Assembly (NCBI RefSeq): GCF_018119405.1
Contig: NZ_JAGPWC010000023.1
Coordinates: forward strand, 1 to 64,000
Origin: Massilia sp. ST3
GTDB lineage: Bacteria > Pseudomonadota > Gammaproteobacteria > Burkholderiales > Burkholderiaceae_D
Direction: 5' to 3'
DNA length: 64,000 nt
Positions 9,780 to 18,606 of the stretch are shown here, piece after piece. A program made the position numbers and the translations under genes. How positions within the stretch are numbered: the stretch's first letter is position 1; each line of letters opens with the position of its first letter. The notes below the pieces were generated by a model. The model did no database searches and was not told where the DNA came from. It saw only the letters and a list, made by a program, of their open reading frames with translations.

Positions 9780-10281
9780 GCGTCAACACGGGAAGAGTCA
9801 TGGCCTGGGCCGCCGCGGTCTGCTCGGCGCGGAAGGCCAGCAGGCGCTGGGCCAGCGCATCGTCGGTCGCGGCCAGGATCGCCACGGCGGTCAGGGCCGC
9901 GTTGGCGGCGCCGGCTTCGCCGATGGCGAAGGTCGACACCGGCACGCCTTTCGGCATCTGCACGATCGACAGCAGCGAATCCTCGCCGCGCAGGTACTTC
10001 GACGGCACCGGCACGCCGAGCACCGGCACGATGGTCTTGGCGGCCACCATGCCCGGCAGGTGGGCGGCGCCCCCTGCCCCGGCGATGATGGCGCGCAGGC
10101 CGCGCTCGCGCGCGGTCTCGGCATAGGTGAACATCTCGTCCGGCATGCGGTGCGCCGAGATCACCTGCGCCTCGAAGGGCACGCCGAACTGCTTGAGGAC
10201 ATCGACGGCGTTCTTCATCACGTCCCAGTCCGACGAGGAACCCATGATCACGCCGACCAGCGGCTTGGCTTGTTCCGTCAT
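9772..10281 (-). CDS. purE: N5-carboxyaminoimidazole ribonucleotide mutase
   Basis: A 169-residue class I PurE that isomerises N5-CAIR to CAIR. The sequence shows [22 protein letters not shown] with the catalytic His, and [11 protein letters not shown], all hallmarks of the family. It lies 3 bases after the purC stop and overlaps purK by 8 bases, so purC, purE and purK form one tightly packed unit. Confidence 0.97.
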   Translation of the reverse strand: MTEQAKPLVGVIMGSSSDWDVMKNAVDVLKQFGVPFEAQVISAHRMPDEMFTYAETARERGLRAIIAGAGGAAHLPGMVAAKTIVPVLGVPVPSKYLRGEDSLLSIVQMPKGVPVSTFAIGEAGAANAALTAVAILAATDDALAQRLLAFRAEQTAAAQAMTLPVLTHE

Positions 10282-10284
10282 CGC

Positions 10285-11181
10285 TCAGGCCTTCAGCTTC
10301 TCGCCGGTGAGGCGTTCGATGGCTTCGAAGTACTTGGCCTGGGTTTTCTCGATCACGTCCTGCGGCAGCGCCGGGGCCGGGGCGGTCTTGCCCCAGCCGG
10401 TCAGGGTTTCCAGGTAGTCGCGCACGAACTGCTTGTCGAAGGAAGGCGGCGACATGTCCGGCGCATAGGAGTCGGCCGGCCAGAAGCGCGAGGAGTCGGC
10501 GGTCAGCACTTCGTCCATCAGGTGCAGCACGCCGTTGTCGTCCAGGCCGAACTCGAACTTGGTGTCGGCGATGATAATGCCGCGGGTGGCGGCGTATTCG
10601 GCGGCGGCGGTGTACAGCTGGATGCTGACGTCGCGCATCTTGGCGGCGAGTTCCTTGCCGATGCGGTTTTCCATCTCTTCGAAGGAGATGTTCTCGTCGT
10701 GTTCGCCGATGTCGGCCTTGGCGGCCGGGGTGAACAGCGGCTGCGGCAGCTTGTCGGCCTGGCGCAGGCCGGCGGGCAGCTGGATACCGCAGATGGCGCC
10801 GTTTGCCTGATAGTCCTTCCAGCCCGAGCCGATGATGTAGCCGCGCACGACGGCTTCGACCAGGATCGGCTTGAGGCGCTTGGCCACGACGGCGCGGCCG
10901 CGCACCTGCTCCACTTCGTTCGGCGCCACGACGGATTCCGGCGCCACGCCGGTCAGGTGGTTCGGCACGATGTGGCCGAGCTTCTCGAACCAGAAGTCGC
11001 TCATCTGGTTCAGCACCATGCCCTTGCCCGGGATCGGCTCGTTCATGACCACGTCGAAGGCCGACAGGCGGTCGGTGGTGACGATCAGGATCTTGTCGTC
11101 GCCGACGGCGTAGTTGTCGCGCACTTTGCCGCGGCCGAGCAGTGGCAGGGACTGGATAGTGGATTCGTAGAGGCTGTTCAT
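10285..11181 (-). CDS. purC: SAICAR synthase (phosphoribosylaminoimidazolesuccinocarboxamide synthase)
   Basis: A 298-residue enzyme joining CAIR and aspartate with ATP. Typical motifs include [30 protein letters not shown] near the N-terminus (quoted in part: GKVRDNY and DRLSAFDV) and [11 protein letters not shown]. The length matches the longer yeast-like SAICAR synthases found in Betaproteobacteria. It starts the purC-purE-purK-tsaC unit; a family 1 palindromic repeat separates it from the upstream fba gene. Confidence 0.97.
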   Translation of the reverse strand: MNSLYESTIQSLPLLGRGKVRDNYAVGDDKILIVTTDRLSAFDVVMNEPIPGKGMVLNQMSDFWFEKLGHIVPNHLTGVAPESVVAPNEVEQVRGRAVVAKRLKPILVEAVVRGYIIGSGWKDYQANGAICGIQLPAGLRQADKLPQPLFTPAAKADIGEHDENISFEEMENRIGKELAAKMRDVSIQLYTAAAEYAATRGIIIADTKFEFGLDDNGVLHLMDEVLTADSSRFWPADSYAPDMSPPSFDKQFVRDYLETLTGWGKTAPAPALPQDVIEKTQAKYFEAIERLTGEKLKA

Positions 11182-11325
11182 AGAAGGGATATCAGGGAAA
11201 CAGTGCCGGCGAATGGGGCGCCGGATTGGGGGTGTTCAGGCCTGGGGAGCCTGCTCAATGCGTAATTTTACGTCAATTCGCATCCCGCTGCCGCCGACCG
11301 AAGGCCAGGGCATGCCCCCTACCAC

Positions 11326-11430
11326 CGTCACCCCCGCGAAGGCGGGGGCCCAAGTTTGCCTGCGTTGCGATGCGATGAGCGCTTGCTGCTGCGGTGCGAA
11401 CTTGGGTTCCCGCCTGCGCGGGAATGACGG
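11326..11430. repeat. Paired palindromic repeat, family 1, copy b
   Basis: An inverted pair of the same unit as at 5045-5129, the left half diverged to cgtcacccccgcgaagg and the right half nearly identical to the consensus. It occupies most of the 315-base gap between the fba stop and the purC start. This copy lies between two genes on the same strand. Nothing else recognisable was found in this gap. Confidence 0.85.
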
Positions 11431-11496
11431 ATCCGGGGGCGCGGGACGTATCTCGCTGCACGTGTCTGCAAGCAAAGCAGGCACGCGTGGACAGCC

Positions 11497-12561
11497 TTAC
11501 TGAACGATCTGCGCCAGCTCGCCCGCCTTGTAGCGCTCGGCCATCTTGTCCAGCGGGATCGGCTTGATCTTGCCCGCCTGGCCTTCGCAGCCGAAGGACA
11601 GGTAGCGGGCCTTGCACACTTCCATTGCCGCTTCGCGCGCCGGCTTCAGGTAGTCGCGCGGGTCGAACTTCGACGGGTTCTGGAACATGTACTTGCGGAT
11701 CGCGGCCGTCATCGCCAGGCGGATGTCGGTGTCGATGTTGATCTTGCGCACGCCGTGCTTGATGCCTTCCTGGATCTCTTCGACCGGGACGCCATAGGTT
11801 TCCTTCATGTCGCCGCCGAATTCGCGGATGATGGCCAGCAGTTCCTGCGGCACGGACGACGAGCCGTGCATCACCAGGTGGGTGTTCGGGATGCGGGCGT
11901 GGATTTCCTTGATGCGGTCGATCGCCAGGATGTCGCCGGTCGGCTTGCGGGTGAACTTATAGGCGCCGTGCGAGGTGCCGATCGCAATCGCCAGCGCGTC
12001 GCACTGGGTTTTCGCGACGAAGTCGGCGGCCTGGGCCACGTCGGTCAGCAGCTGTTCGCGGGTCATGGTGCCGTCCGCGCCGTGGCCGTCTTCCTTGTCG
12101 CCTTTCATGGTTTCCAGCGAGCCCAGCACGCCCAGCTCGGCTTCGACGGTCACGCCGATCGAGTGCGCGAACTTGACGACTTCCTTCGAGACTTCGACGT
12201 TGTATTCGTACGAAGCGACCGACTTGCCGTCGGCTTCGAGCGAACCGTCCATCATCACCGAGGTGAAGCCCGAACGGATCGCGGCCATGCAGACCGCCGG
12301 CGACTGGCCGTGGTCCTGGTGCATGACGACCGGGATGTGCGGGTAGGCTTCGACGGCGGCGTCGATCAGGTGGCGCAGGAAGGCTTCGCCTGCGTACTTG
12401 CGGGCGCCGGCCGAGGCCTGCATGATCACCGGCGCGTTGACCGCGTCGGCGGCGGCCATGATGGCCTGCACCTGTTCCAGGTTGTTGACGTTGAATGCCG
12501 GCAGGCCATAACCGTGTTCGGCGGCGTGGTCCAGCAGTTGACGCATTGATACGAGTGCCAT
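11497..12561 (-). CDS. fba: Class II fructose-bisphosphate aldolase
   Basis: A 354-residue zinc-dependent aldolase of the Calvin-cycle/glycolysis subtype. Visible motifs are MHQDHGQSP with a metal-binding His, [18 protein letters not shown] and [10 protein letters not shown], and the C-terminal [11 protein letters not shown] phosphate-binding segment. The ATG at 12561 is preceded by a gggag ribosome site at good spacing. A TTG 18 bases upstream is rejected because the ribosome site lies inside that extension. It follows pyk by 18 bases, so pgk, pyk and fba lie in one direction as a glycolytic cluster. Confidence 0.96.
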   Translation of the reverse strand: MALVSMRQLLDHAAEHGYGLPAFNVNNLEQVQAIMAAADAVNAPVIMQASAGARKYAGEAFLRHLIDAAVEAYPHIPVVMHQDHGQSPAVCMAAIRSGFTSVMMDGSLEADGKSVASYEYNVEVSKEVVKFAHSIGVTVEAELGVLGSLETMKGDKEDGHGADGTMTREQLLTDVAQAADFVAKTQCDALAIAIGTSHGAYKFTRKPTGDILAIDRIKEIHARIPNTHLVMHGSSSVPQELLAIIREFGGDMKETYGVPVEEIQEGIKHGVRKINIDTDIRLAMTAAIRKYMFQNPSKFDPRDYLKPAREAAMEVCKARYLSFGCEGQAGKIKPIPLDKMAERYKAGELAQIVQ

Positions 12562-12579
12562 GGGTTTACTCCCAAACAA

Positions 12580-14058
12580 TTAAGAAACTAGTTCGTCCAG
12601 CTCGCCGACGCGCACGATCTTGAGCGCGTTGGTGCCGCCGGCCTGCCCCATCGGCGAGCCCCAGGTGACCACGATCAGGTCGCCCTTGCGGACCATGCCT
12701 TCGCGGATCAGGACTTCCTCGGCGCGGCGCAGCACGGCGTGGCTGCCGCCTTCCTGCAGCAGGTGGAATGCTCGCACGTTGCGGTACAGGGACGCCTTGC
12801 GCTGCGTCGCCTGCAGCGGGGTCAGGGCGAAGATCGGGGTGTCGATCGAGTGACGGCTCATCCACAGGGCGGTCGAGCCCGATTCGGTGAGGGCCACGAT
12901 GGCTTTCACGCGCAGGTGGTGCGCGGTGAACAGGGTGCCGTAGGCGATCGACTGGTCGATGCGGGTGAATTGGACGTTGAGGAAATCGGCGTCGCGCTTG
13001 TTGTACTCGGACTGCTCGGCCTCGAGGCAGATGGCGGCCATCATCTCGACCGTCTCGACCGGGTACTTGCCCGATGCGGTTTCGGCCGAGGTCATGACGG
13101 CGTCGGTGCCGTCCAGCACGGCGTTGGCCACGTCCGAGACTTCGGCGCGGGTCGGCACGGCGTTGACGATCATCGACTCCATCATCTGGGTCGCGGTGAT
13201 GGCCAGCTTGTTCGAGGCGCGCGCCATCTGGATCATGCGCTTCTGCAGCGCCGGCACGGCGGCGTTGCCGACTTCGACGGCCAGGTCGCCGCGGGCGACC
13301 ATGATGCCGTCGGAGGCGTCGAGGATTTCCTGCAATACCGGGATGGCTTCGGCGCGCTCGATCTTCGCGATCATCATCGGCTTGTGGCCGTAGGGTTCGC
13401 CGGCGATGTTGGCCAGCTGGCGCGCCATTTCCATGTCGGTGGCGTTCTTCGGGAAGGAAATGGCCAGGTAGTCGGCCTGGAAGCTCATCGCGGTCTTGAT
13501 GTCTTCCATGTCCTTGGCGGTCAGGGCCGGCGCGGTCAGGCCGCCGCCCTGGCGGTTGATGCCCTTGTTGTTCGACAGTTCGCCGCCGACCTTGACCGTG
13601 GTGCAGATCTCGTGGCCCACGACCTTGTCGACGACCAGCACGATCAGACCGTCGTTGAGCAGCAGCTTGTCGCCCGGCTTGACGTCGCGCGGCAGCGCCT
13701 TGTAGTCGAGGCCCACGCGGTCCTGGTTGCCCAGCTCGCCGTTCTCGCCCCAGCGCGCGTCCAGGATGAACTTGTCGCCATTGTTCAGGAAGATCTTGCC
13801 TTCTTCAAACTTGCCGACGCGGATCTTCGGACCCTGCATGTCGGCCATGATCGCCACTTCGGTGCCGCATTCGGCGGCGGCGCGGCGCACCAGCGCGGCG
13901 CGGTCGATGTGGTCCTGGGCCTTACCGTGCGAGAAGTTCAGGCGCACGACGTCGACGCCGGCCCGGATCATTTTCACGAGAATGTCGAAGTCGGTCGATG
14001 CAGGGCCGATGGTGGCAACGATCTTGGTGGCGTTGTACAGGGGGCGCACGGGTTGCAT
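12580..14058 (-). CDS. pyk: Pyruvate kinase
   Basis: A 492-residue enzyme converting phosphoenolpyruvate and ADP to pyruvate and ATP. The sequence contains TKIVATIGPAS at the N-terminus, RLNFSHG, the active-site segment MIAKIERAEA, MVARGDLAVE and the MMESMI region, all typical. The ATG at 14058 has an aggatt ribosome site; the longer frame upstream to 14118 reaches into the pgk end and is unlikely. A hairpin with a pyrimidine-rich tail lies between pgk and this gene. Confidence 0.96.
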   Translation of the reverse strand: MQPVRPLYNATKIVATIGPASTDFDILVKMIRAGVDVVRLNFSHGKAQDHIDRAALVRRAAAECGTEVAIMADMQGPKIRVGKFEEGKIFLNNGDKFILDARWGENGELGNQDRVGLDYKALPRDVKPGDKLLLNDGLIVLVVDKVVGHEICTTVKVGGELSNNKGINRQGGGLTAPALTAKDMEDIKTAMSFQADYLAISFPKNATDMEMARQLANIAGEPYGHKPMMIAKIERAEAIPVLQEILDASDGIMVARGDLAVEVGNAAVPALQKRMIQMARASNKLAITATQMMESMIVNAVPTRAEVSDVANAVLDGTDAVMTSAETASGKYPVETVEMMAAICLEAEQSEYNKRDADFLNVQFTRIDQSIAYGTLFTAHHLRVKAIVALTESGSTALWMSRHSIDTPIFALTPLQATQRKASLYRNVRAFHLLQEGGSHAVLRRAEEVLIREGMVRKGDLIVVTWGSPMGQAGGTNALKIVRVGELDELVS

Positions 14059-14080
14059 GTGTTGGAATCCTTGATTCTGA

Positions 14081-14110
14081 AAAGAGAAGCGCAGCCCCGG
14101 GGCTGCGCTG
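14081..14110 (-). terminator. Hairpin between pgk and pyk
   Basis: On the minus strand a perfect 22-base palindrome (agcgcagcc, loop ccgg, ggctgcgct) is followed by tctctttt. It lies a few bases after the pgk stop and 30 bases before the pyk start. It could terminate or attenuate pgk transcription, or stabilise the pgk message end. Confidence 0.65.
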
Positions 14111-14114
14111 GATA

Positions 14115-15320
14115 TCACTGGGCGTTACGCTGGAGCAGGATCTCGACTGCCGGCAGGGTCTTACCTTCGAGGAACTCGAGGAAGGCGCCGCCGCCGGTGG
14201 AGATGTAGCCGATCTGGTCGCCGATGCCGTACTTGGCGATCGCGGCCAGGGTGTCGCCGCCGCCGGCGATCGAGAAGCCTTCCGACTTGGCGATGGCCAT
14301 GGCCAGGGTCTTGGTGCCTTCGGCGAACTGGTCGAACTCGAACACGCCCACCGGGCCGTTCCAGACGATGGTGCCGGCCTGGGCCACTTGCTGCGCCAGG
14401 GTGGCGGCGGTCTTCGGGCCGATGTCCAGGATCATGTCGTCGTCCGCCACATCCGCCACATTCTTGACGGTGGCGGCGGCGTTCGGGCTGAATTCCTTGG
14501 CGCACACCACGTCCACCGGAATCGGCACTTGCGCGCCGCGCGCGGCCATCATGTCGATGATGGACTTGGCTTCGCCCAGCAGGTCGGCTTCGTGCAGCGA
14601 CTTGCCGATGTTCAGGCCGACGGCCTTCATGAAGGTGTTGGCGATGCCGCCGCCGACGATCAGGTTGTCCACCTTGCCCGCCAGGCTCTGCAGGATCGAC
14701 AGCTTGGTCGAGACCTTGGAACCGGCCACGATGGCCAGCAGCGGACGCTTCGGCTGGCCCAGGGCCTTGCCCAGCGCATCCAGCTCGGCCGCCAGCAGCG
14801 GGCCGGCGGCGACCACGGGCGCGAACTTGGCGATGCCGTGGGTGGTGGCTTCCGCGCGGTGCGCGGTGCCGAAGGCGTCGTTCACGTAGACGTCGCACAG
14901 CTTGGCCATCTTCTGGGCCAGTTCGTCGCTGTTCTTCTTTTCGCCCTTGTTGACGCGGCAGTTTTCCAGCAGCACCACCTGGCCCGGCGCGACGTCCACG
15001 CCGTCGACCCAGTCCTGCTTCAGTTCGACCGGCTGGCCCAGCAGCTCGGACAGGCGCGCGGCGACCGGCGCCAGGCTGTCTTCCGGCTTGAACTCGCCCT
15101 CAAGCGGACGGCCCAGGTGCGAGGTCACCATCACCGCCGCGCCGGCCTTCAGCGCGGCCTGGATCGCCGGCACCGAAGCGCGGATGCGCGTATCTTCGGT
15201 GATCTTCCCGGCATCGTCCTGCGGCACGTTCAGGTCAGCACGGATGAAAACGCGCTTGTTTTGCAGCGCATCGCGGTCGATCAGGTCTTGCAGACGGGTG
15301 AAGCGGAGAACGGCGTCCAT
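14115..15320 (-). CDS. pgk: Phosphoglycerate kinase
   Basis: A 401-residue glycolytic kinase. The N-terminal substrate-binding motif [20 protein letters not shown], the nucleotide-binding GGGIANTF and [11 protein letters not shown], and the C-terminal [11 protein letters not shown] are all intact. The ATG at 15320 gives [13 protein letters not shown], a normal betaproteobacterial N-terminus. It is the first gene of the pgk-pyk-fba set; azlD ends 39 bases upstream. Confidence 0.97.
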   Translation of the reverse strand: MDAVLRFTRLQDLIDRDALQNKRVFIRADLNVPQDDAGKITEDTRIRASVPAIQAALKAGAAVMVTSHLGRPLEGEFKPEDSLAPVAARLSELLGQPVELKQDWVDGVDVAPGQVVLLENCRVNKGEKKNSDELAQKMAKLCDVYVNDAFGTAHRAEATTHGIAKFAPVVAAGPLLAAELDALGKALGQPKRPLLAIVAGSKVSTKLSILQSLAGKVDNLIVGGGIANTFMKAVGLNIGKSLHEADLLGEAKSIIDMMAARGAQVPIPVDVVCAKEFSPNAAATVKNVADVADDDMILDIGPKTAATLAQQVAQAGTIVWNGPVGVFEFDQFAEGTKTLAMAIAKSEGFSIAGGGDTLAAIAKYGIGDQIGYISTGGGAFLEFLEGKTLPAVEILLQRNAQ

Positions 15321-15359
15321 TGGTCAGCAGTGAGATAGTGGAAAAAACGACATTGTACA

Positions 15360-15704
15360 TTAGGCAGCGGGGCCAAAAACGTGCAGGACGCGTAACAACG
15401 TAAAGACGGCCATCCCGAAAACAATCGTCAGGAGCATGCTGCGGCGCCAGAGATAAAAACCGAGCGCCGCCGCCCCGGCCAGCAGCTTCGGGTTGGCCAG
15501 CGCCAGCTGGACCTCTCCCTGGCCATCGACCAGGATGTCCGGCGCCACGATCGCCACCAGCGCGCAGGCCGGCGCATAGCGCAGCATTTCCTGCACCCGC
15601 GGCGGGATGCTGACGCGGTGCCCGATCATCCAGAACGAACTGCGGGTGGCGGCGGTGGCCACGCACAGCACGCCGATGACGGCCCACATTTCCCAGTCAC
15701 TCAT
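15360..15704 (-). CDS. azlD: AzlD family small subunit of a branched-chain amino acid exporter
   Basis: A 114-residue protein with about four hydrophobic segments and the family motifs TRSSFW and PPRVQEMLRYAP. AzlD proteins work with AzlC in the inner membrane to export branched-chain or related hydrophobic amino acids. The start overlaps the azlC stop by 8 bases, which fits a two-subunit complex made from one message. Confidence 0.88.
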   Translation of the reverse strand: MSDWEMWAVIGVLCVATAATRSSFWMIGHRVSIPPRVQEMLRYAPACALVAIVAPDILVDGQGEVQLALANPKLLAGAAALGFYLWRRSMLLTIVFGMAVFTLLRVLHVFGPAA

Positions 15705-16446
15705 GGCGTACCTTCCGCTTGGTGAAGCTTTCCTCGATAAACATGGCGGTCACCATGCCCACCACCACCGCCAGCAGCAGGCCCAGCTTGTAGGGCAGCC
15801 CGTAGGCCAGCACCGATACCACCCCGGCCACGACGACGCCGCACAGCGCGGCGTGATTGATAATCAGCGGCACCATGATGCACAGGATGGCCAGGGTGCC
15901 GGCGAAACCCAGCCCCCACTCGGTCGGAACCGCGCTGCCCAGGAAGATGCCGGCCAGCGAACCGATCTGCCAGGCGAACCAGTTCGGATACATCAATCCC
16001 TTCAGATAGGACAGCTTGCCGGGCGCCGGCTCGGCGGTCGGGTAGCGCTGCAGGAACATCGCCACCGTCAAGTCACCTGAGATATAGCCCAGGCAAAAGC
16101 GCTGTTTCCAGGGCAGATGGGCAAAATGCGGGCCCAGCAGGGCCGAGAAAATCACGAAGCGCAGGTTGACCACCAGGGCGGTGGCGAAGATGACCCAGAT
16201 CGGGGCCTGGGCGGCAATCAGGGGAAGCGAGGCCAGCTGGGCGGAGCCGGCGAACACCAGTAGGGTCATGCCGCTGGCCTGCCAGACGCTCAGCCCGCTC
16301 TTGACCATCGCGATGCCGACCACGATGCCCCAGGCGCCGATGCCGAACAGGGTCGGCATCCCGGCCTTGACGCCTTCGCGCCAGGCGTCGCGGTCGGGGG
16401 CGTCATAGGAGGCGATGGCCGGGCCCGATGGGTCGCCCGCATTCAT
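15697..16446 (-). CDS. azlC: AzlC family branched-chain amino acid exporter, large subunit
   Basis: A 249-residue inner-membrane protein. Family motifs are GMPTLFGIGAWGIVVGIAMVKSG, FAGSAQLASL and RHYxP-like loops (in part LGPHFAHLPWKQRF). The ATG at 16446 has an aggatt ribosome site; further upstream codons lack hydrophobic or conserved character. Its stop overlaps azlD. Substrate range (leucine, isoleucine, valine or analogues) is inferred from the family only. Confidence 0.9.
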   Translation of the reverse strand: MNAGDPSGPAIASYDAPDRDAWREGVKAGMPTLFGIGAWGIVVGIAMVKSGLSVWQASGMTLLVFAGSAQLASLPLIAAQAPIWVIFATALVVNLRFVIFSALLGPHFAHLPWKQRFCLGYISGDLTVAMFLQRYPTAEPAPGKLSYLKGLMYPNWFAWQIGSLAGIFLGSAVPTEWGLGFAGTLAILCIMVPLIINHAALCGVVVAGVVSVLAYGLPYKLGLLLAVVVGMVTAMFIEESFTKRKVRHE

Positions 16447-16666
16447 GTGGTAATCCTGCAACGTCCCGGCAGGACGAACGCGGCGGCAGGCTTGAAACGA
16501 TCGGGCATGAAACGCATCTGGAGAGTGGCACGGGGGCATGGCGCAGCGCGCCCAGCTCGATTTGATCAGTTTGTTAAGGGGTTCGTTATTTTAGCGACCA
16601 TTTCGGCAATGGGGGCAATCCGTTAGAATCGTGTTTTTGCCAAATTTTCCGACCGGAGAGAAACAG

Positions 16667-16861
16667 ATGAACCAAAAGACGATGCCCGTGGTGGAACTCG
16701 AGGCCAAAGACCTGCCGGCATACTGCCCGAATCCGGCAATGCCGCTGTGGTCCTCGCACCCGCGCGTCTTCCTCGACTTCGACCACCATGGCGAAGCCAA
16801 GTGCCCGTATTGCGGCACCCAGTACCGCCTGGCTCCGGGCACCGTGCTGAAGCACCACTAA
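16667..16861 (+). CDS. Zinc-finger CHCC-domain small protein
   Basis: A 64-residue protein with the CHCC zinc site: Cys20, His31, Cys46 and Cys49 (AYCPNP, SHP, CPYCG). It belongs to the zf-CHCC family that also includes the mitochondrial complex I subunit NDUFS6; the bacterial role is unknown. The ATG at 16667 is preceded by a strong ggagag ribosome site, and no homology extends upstream. It is followed 31 bases later by the YheT-like hydrolase on the same strand. Confidence 0.9.
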   Translation: MNQKTMPVVELEAKDLPAYCPNPAMPLWSSHPRVFLDFDHHGEAKCPYCGTQYRLAPGTVLKHH

Positions 16862-16892
16862 TCCCACCTGCGGCGCCTTGCGCCGCTTTCCC

Positions 16893-17876
16893 ATGGATTA
16901 CCGTGCCCCGTCGTGGCTCCCGGGCGGCCACCTGCAGACCATCTACCCGGCCACCTGCCTCGCCAAGCCGGAGGTTCCCTACCGGCGCGAGCGCTGGCAC
17001 AGCCATGACGGCGACTTCATCGACGTCGATTTCGTGGACGGCCAGCCGGGTCAACCGCTGGTCGTACTGTTCCACGGCCTGGAAGGCTCCTCGCACAGTC
17101 ACTACGCGCGCAGCCTGATGGCCGCGCTGCGGGCGCGCGGCTGGTCGGGCGCGGTGCCGCATTTCCGCGGCTGCTCGGGCGAGCCGAACCTGGCGCCCCG
17201 CTTCTACCACTCGGGCGACGCCCACGAAGTCGACTGGATCGTGCGCAAGCTGCGCGCGCGCCATCAAGGCATCCTGTACGCGGCCGGCGTCTCGCTGGGC
17301 GGCAACGCCTTGCTGCGCTGGCTGGGCGAATCCGGCCACGGCGCCGAGATCGTCGACGGCGCCTGCGCCGTCTCCGCCCCGCTCGACCTGGCGCGCGGCG
17401 GCGAAGCGCTGTCCTCGGGCTTCAACATGGTCTACACCCGCATGTTCCTGCAGACGCTCAAGCCCAAGTGCCTGGCCAAGCTGGAGCAGTTCCCCGGCCT
17501 GTTCGACCGCGAGGCCCTGCTGCGGGCGCGCGATTTATATGCCTTCGATAACGTGGTGACGGCGCCGCTGCACGGCTACCGCGACACCGACGACTACTGG
17601 CACCGCGCCAGCGCCCGCCACGTGCTGGACGCGATCACGGTGCCGACCCTGGTGCTGAACGCCCGCAACGACCCCTTCCTGCCGGGCGCGCACCTGCCGC
17701 GCAGCGCATCGAAGGCCGTGACCCTGGAGTATCCGGAGCACGGCGGCCACGTCGGCTTCGCCGCCGGTCCCTTCCCGGGACGGATCGACTGGCTGCCGCA
17801 AAAGATCCTGCACTTCTTCGACGGGCTGGCCGCAAGCCGCGCGCCGGACGCGGTGCAACTGTGCGATGCTGGCTGA
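16893..17876 (+). CDS. YheT family alpha/beta hydrolase
   Basis: A 327-residue cytosolic alpha/beta hydrolase of the YheT/ABHD1 group. It begins with the conserved LPGGHLQTIYP, followed by the oxyanion segment LFHGLEGSSHS. It then has HFRGCSGEPN, the nucleophile elbow AGVSLGGN (Ser134), NARNDPF with the acid, and EHGGHVGF with the catalytic His. The physiological ester or amide substrate is not known. The ATG at 16893 is preferred to a TTG at 16878 because the family consensus starts right after it. It lies 17 bases before the next gene, which is probably co-transcribed. Confidence 0.9.
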   Translation: MDYRAPSWLPGGHLQTIYPATCLAKPEVPYRRERWHSHDGDFIDVDFVDGQPGQPLVVLFHGLEGSSHSHYARSLMAALRARGWSGAVPHFRGCSGEPNLAPRFYHSGDAHEVDWIVRKLRARHQGILYAAGVSLGGNALLRWLGESGHGAEIVDGACAVSAPLDLARGGEALSSGFNMVYTRMFLQTLKPKCLAKLEQFPGLFDREALLRARDLYAFDNVVTAPLHGYRDTDDYWHRASARHVLDAITVPTLVLNARNDPFLPGAHLPRSASKAVTLEYPEHGGHVGFAAGPFPGRIDWLPQKILHFFDGLAASRAPDAVQLCDAG

Positions 17877-17893
17877 CTCATTGGACACGACCC

Positions 17894-18481
17894 ATGGACG
17901 ATATCGTTAAACAGGCAATGGCCAAGTGGCCGAACGTGCCGCACTGCTACGGCTGGCTGGCGCTGGATGCGCGCGGCGGCTGGCGCATGCGCGACGAGGC
18001 GGCCCAGCACGCCCACGCGCCGGGCGACCGGCTGACCAATCCGGCCCTCGTGGGCTTCATCAACCGGAACTACCTGCGCGACGAGCGCGGCAACTGGTAT
18101 TTCCAGAACGGGCCGCAGCGCGTCTACATCAATCTCGAAGCGACGCCCTTCATTGCGCGCACCGATCCGCAGCAGGGCTTGATGTTGCAGACTGGGCAAG
18201 CGCTCGCTACGGTGGACAAGGTGTTCCTGCTGGATTCGGGCGCGCTGGTTTTCCAGGGCGGCGAGGTGGTGGCGCAGCTGGACGACCGCGACGTGGCGCA
18301 GGTGCTGGCGCTGCTGGAGCTGGATGGCAAGCCGGCCTCGGATGAGGCGGTGATGGCGTGGCTGGAACATGGCGCGGGTGAGCTGGTGCTGCCGTGGAAT
18401 GGCCGGCGCGTTGTCATCGAGAGGCTTGGGGCGGAGGAAGCGCCGCAGCGCTTCGCTTACAACAAGACGCCGATCGCGTAG
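17894..18481 (+). CDS. Conserved betaproteobacterial protein of unknown function (possibly DUF2946/2944-like)
   Basis: A 195-residue protein with no signal peptide or membrane segment. It starts MDDIVKQAMAKWPNVPHCYGWLALD and contains GNWYFQNGPQRVYINLEATPF and a C-terminal RVVIERL segment. I recognise it as a conserved partner often found after YheT-like hydrolases in Betaproteobacteria, but I am unsure of the exact domain number and no function can be assigned. Its stop codon lies inside the palindromic repeat that follows. Confidence 0.75.
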   Translation: MDDIVKQAMAKWPNVPHCYGWLALDARGGWRMRDEAAQHAHAPGDRLTNPALVGFINRNYLRDERGNWYFQNGPQRVYINLEATPFIARTDPQQGLMLQTGQALATVDKVFLLDSGALVFQGGEVVAQLDDRDVAQVLALLELDGKPASDEAVMAWLEHGAGELVLPWNGRRVVIERLGAEEAPQRFAYNKTPIA

Positions 18482-18588
18482 GGTTGGCGGCTACGCCGCC
18501 GACGCGTTCAACCAGCCCGCGAACAGCCACTGAAGCGTGAAATCATCCGCCGCTTGAACGCGTCGGCAAGAAACTTGCCGACCCTACG
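18477..18588. repeat. Paired palindromic repeat, family 3
   Basis: The left unit (cgtagggttggcgg, then gccgacgcgttcaa) is repeated in inverted form at 18554-18588 (ttgaacgcgtcggc, then gccgaccctacg). The spacer is 43 bases. It fills the gap between two convergent genes and even supplies the stop codon of the upstream gene. The outer gtaggg core is shared with the family 2 elements at 26054 and 32258, so the families may be related. Confidence 0.8.
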
Positions 18589-18606
18589 ATACGACGCGGC
18601 CCCGGC

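Noticed and set aside
11213..11503. Small open frames in the fba-purC gap
   Set aside because: They are formed by the palindromic repeat and have no coding character or ribosome site.
12562..12579. TTG start for fba 18 bases upstream of the chosen ATG
   Set aside because: The ribosome site gggag lies within this extension and is well placed for the ATG at 12561.
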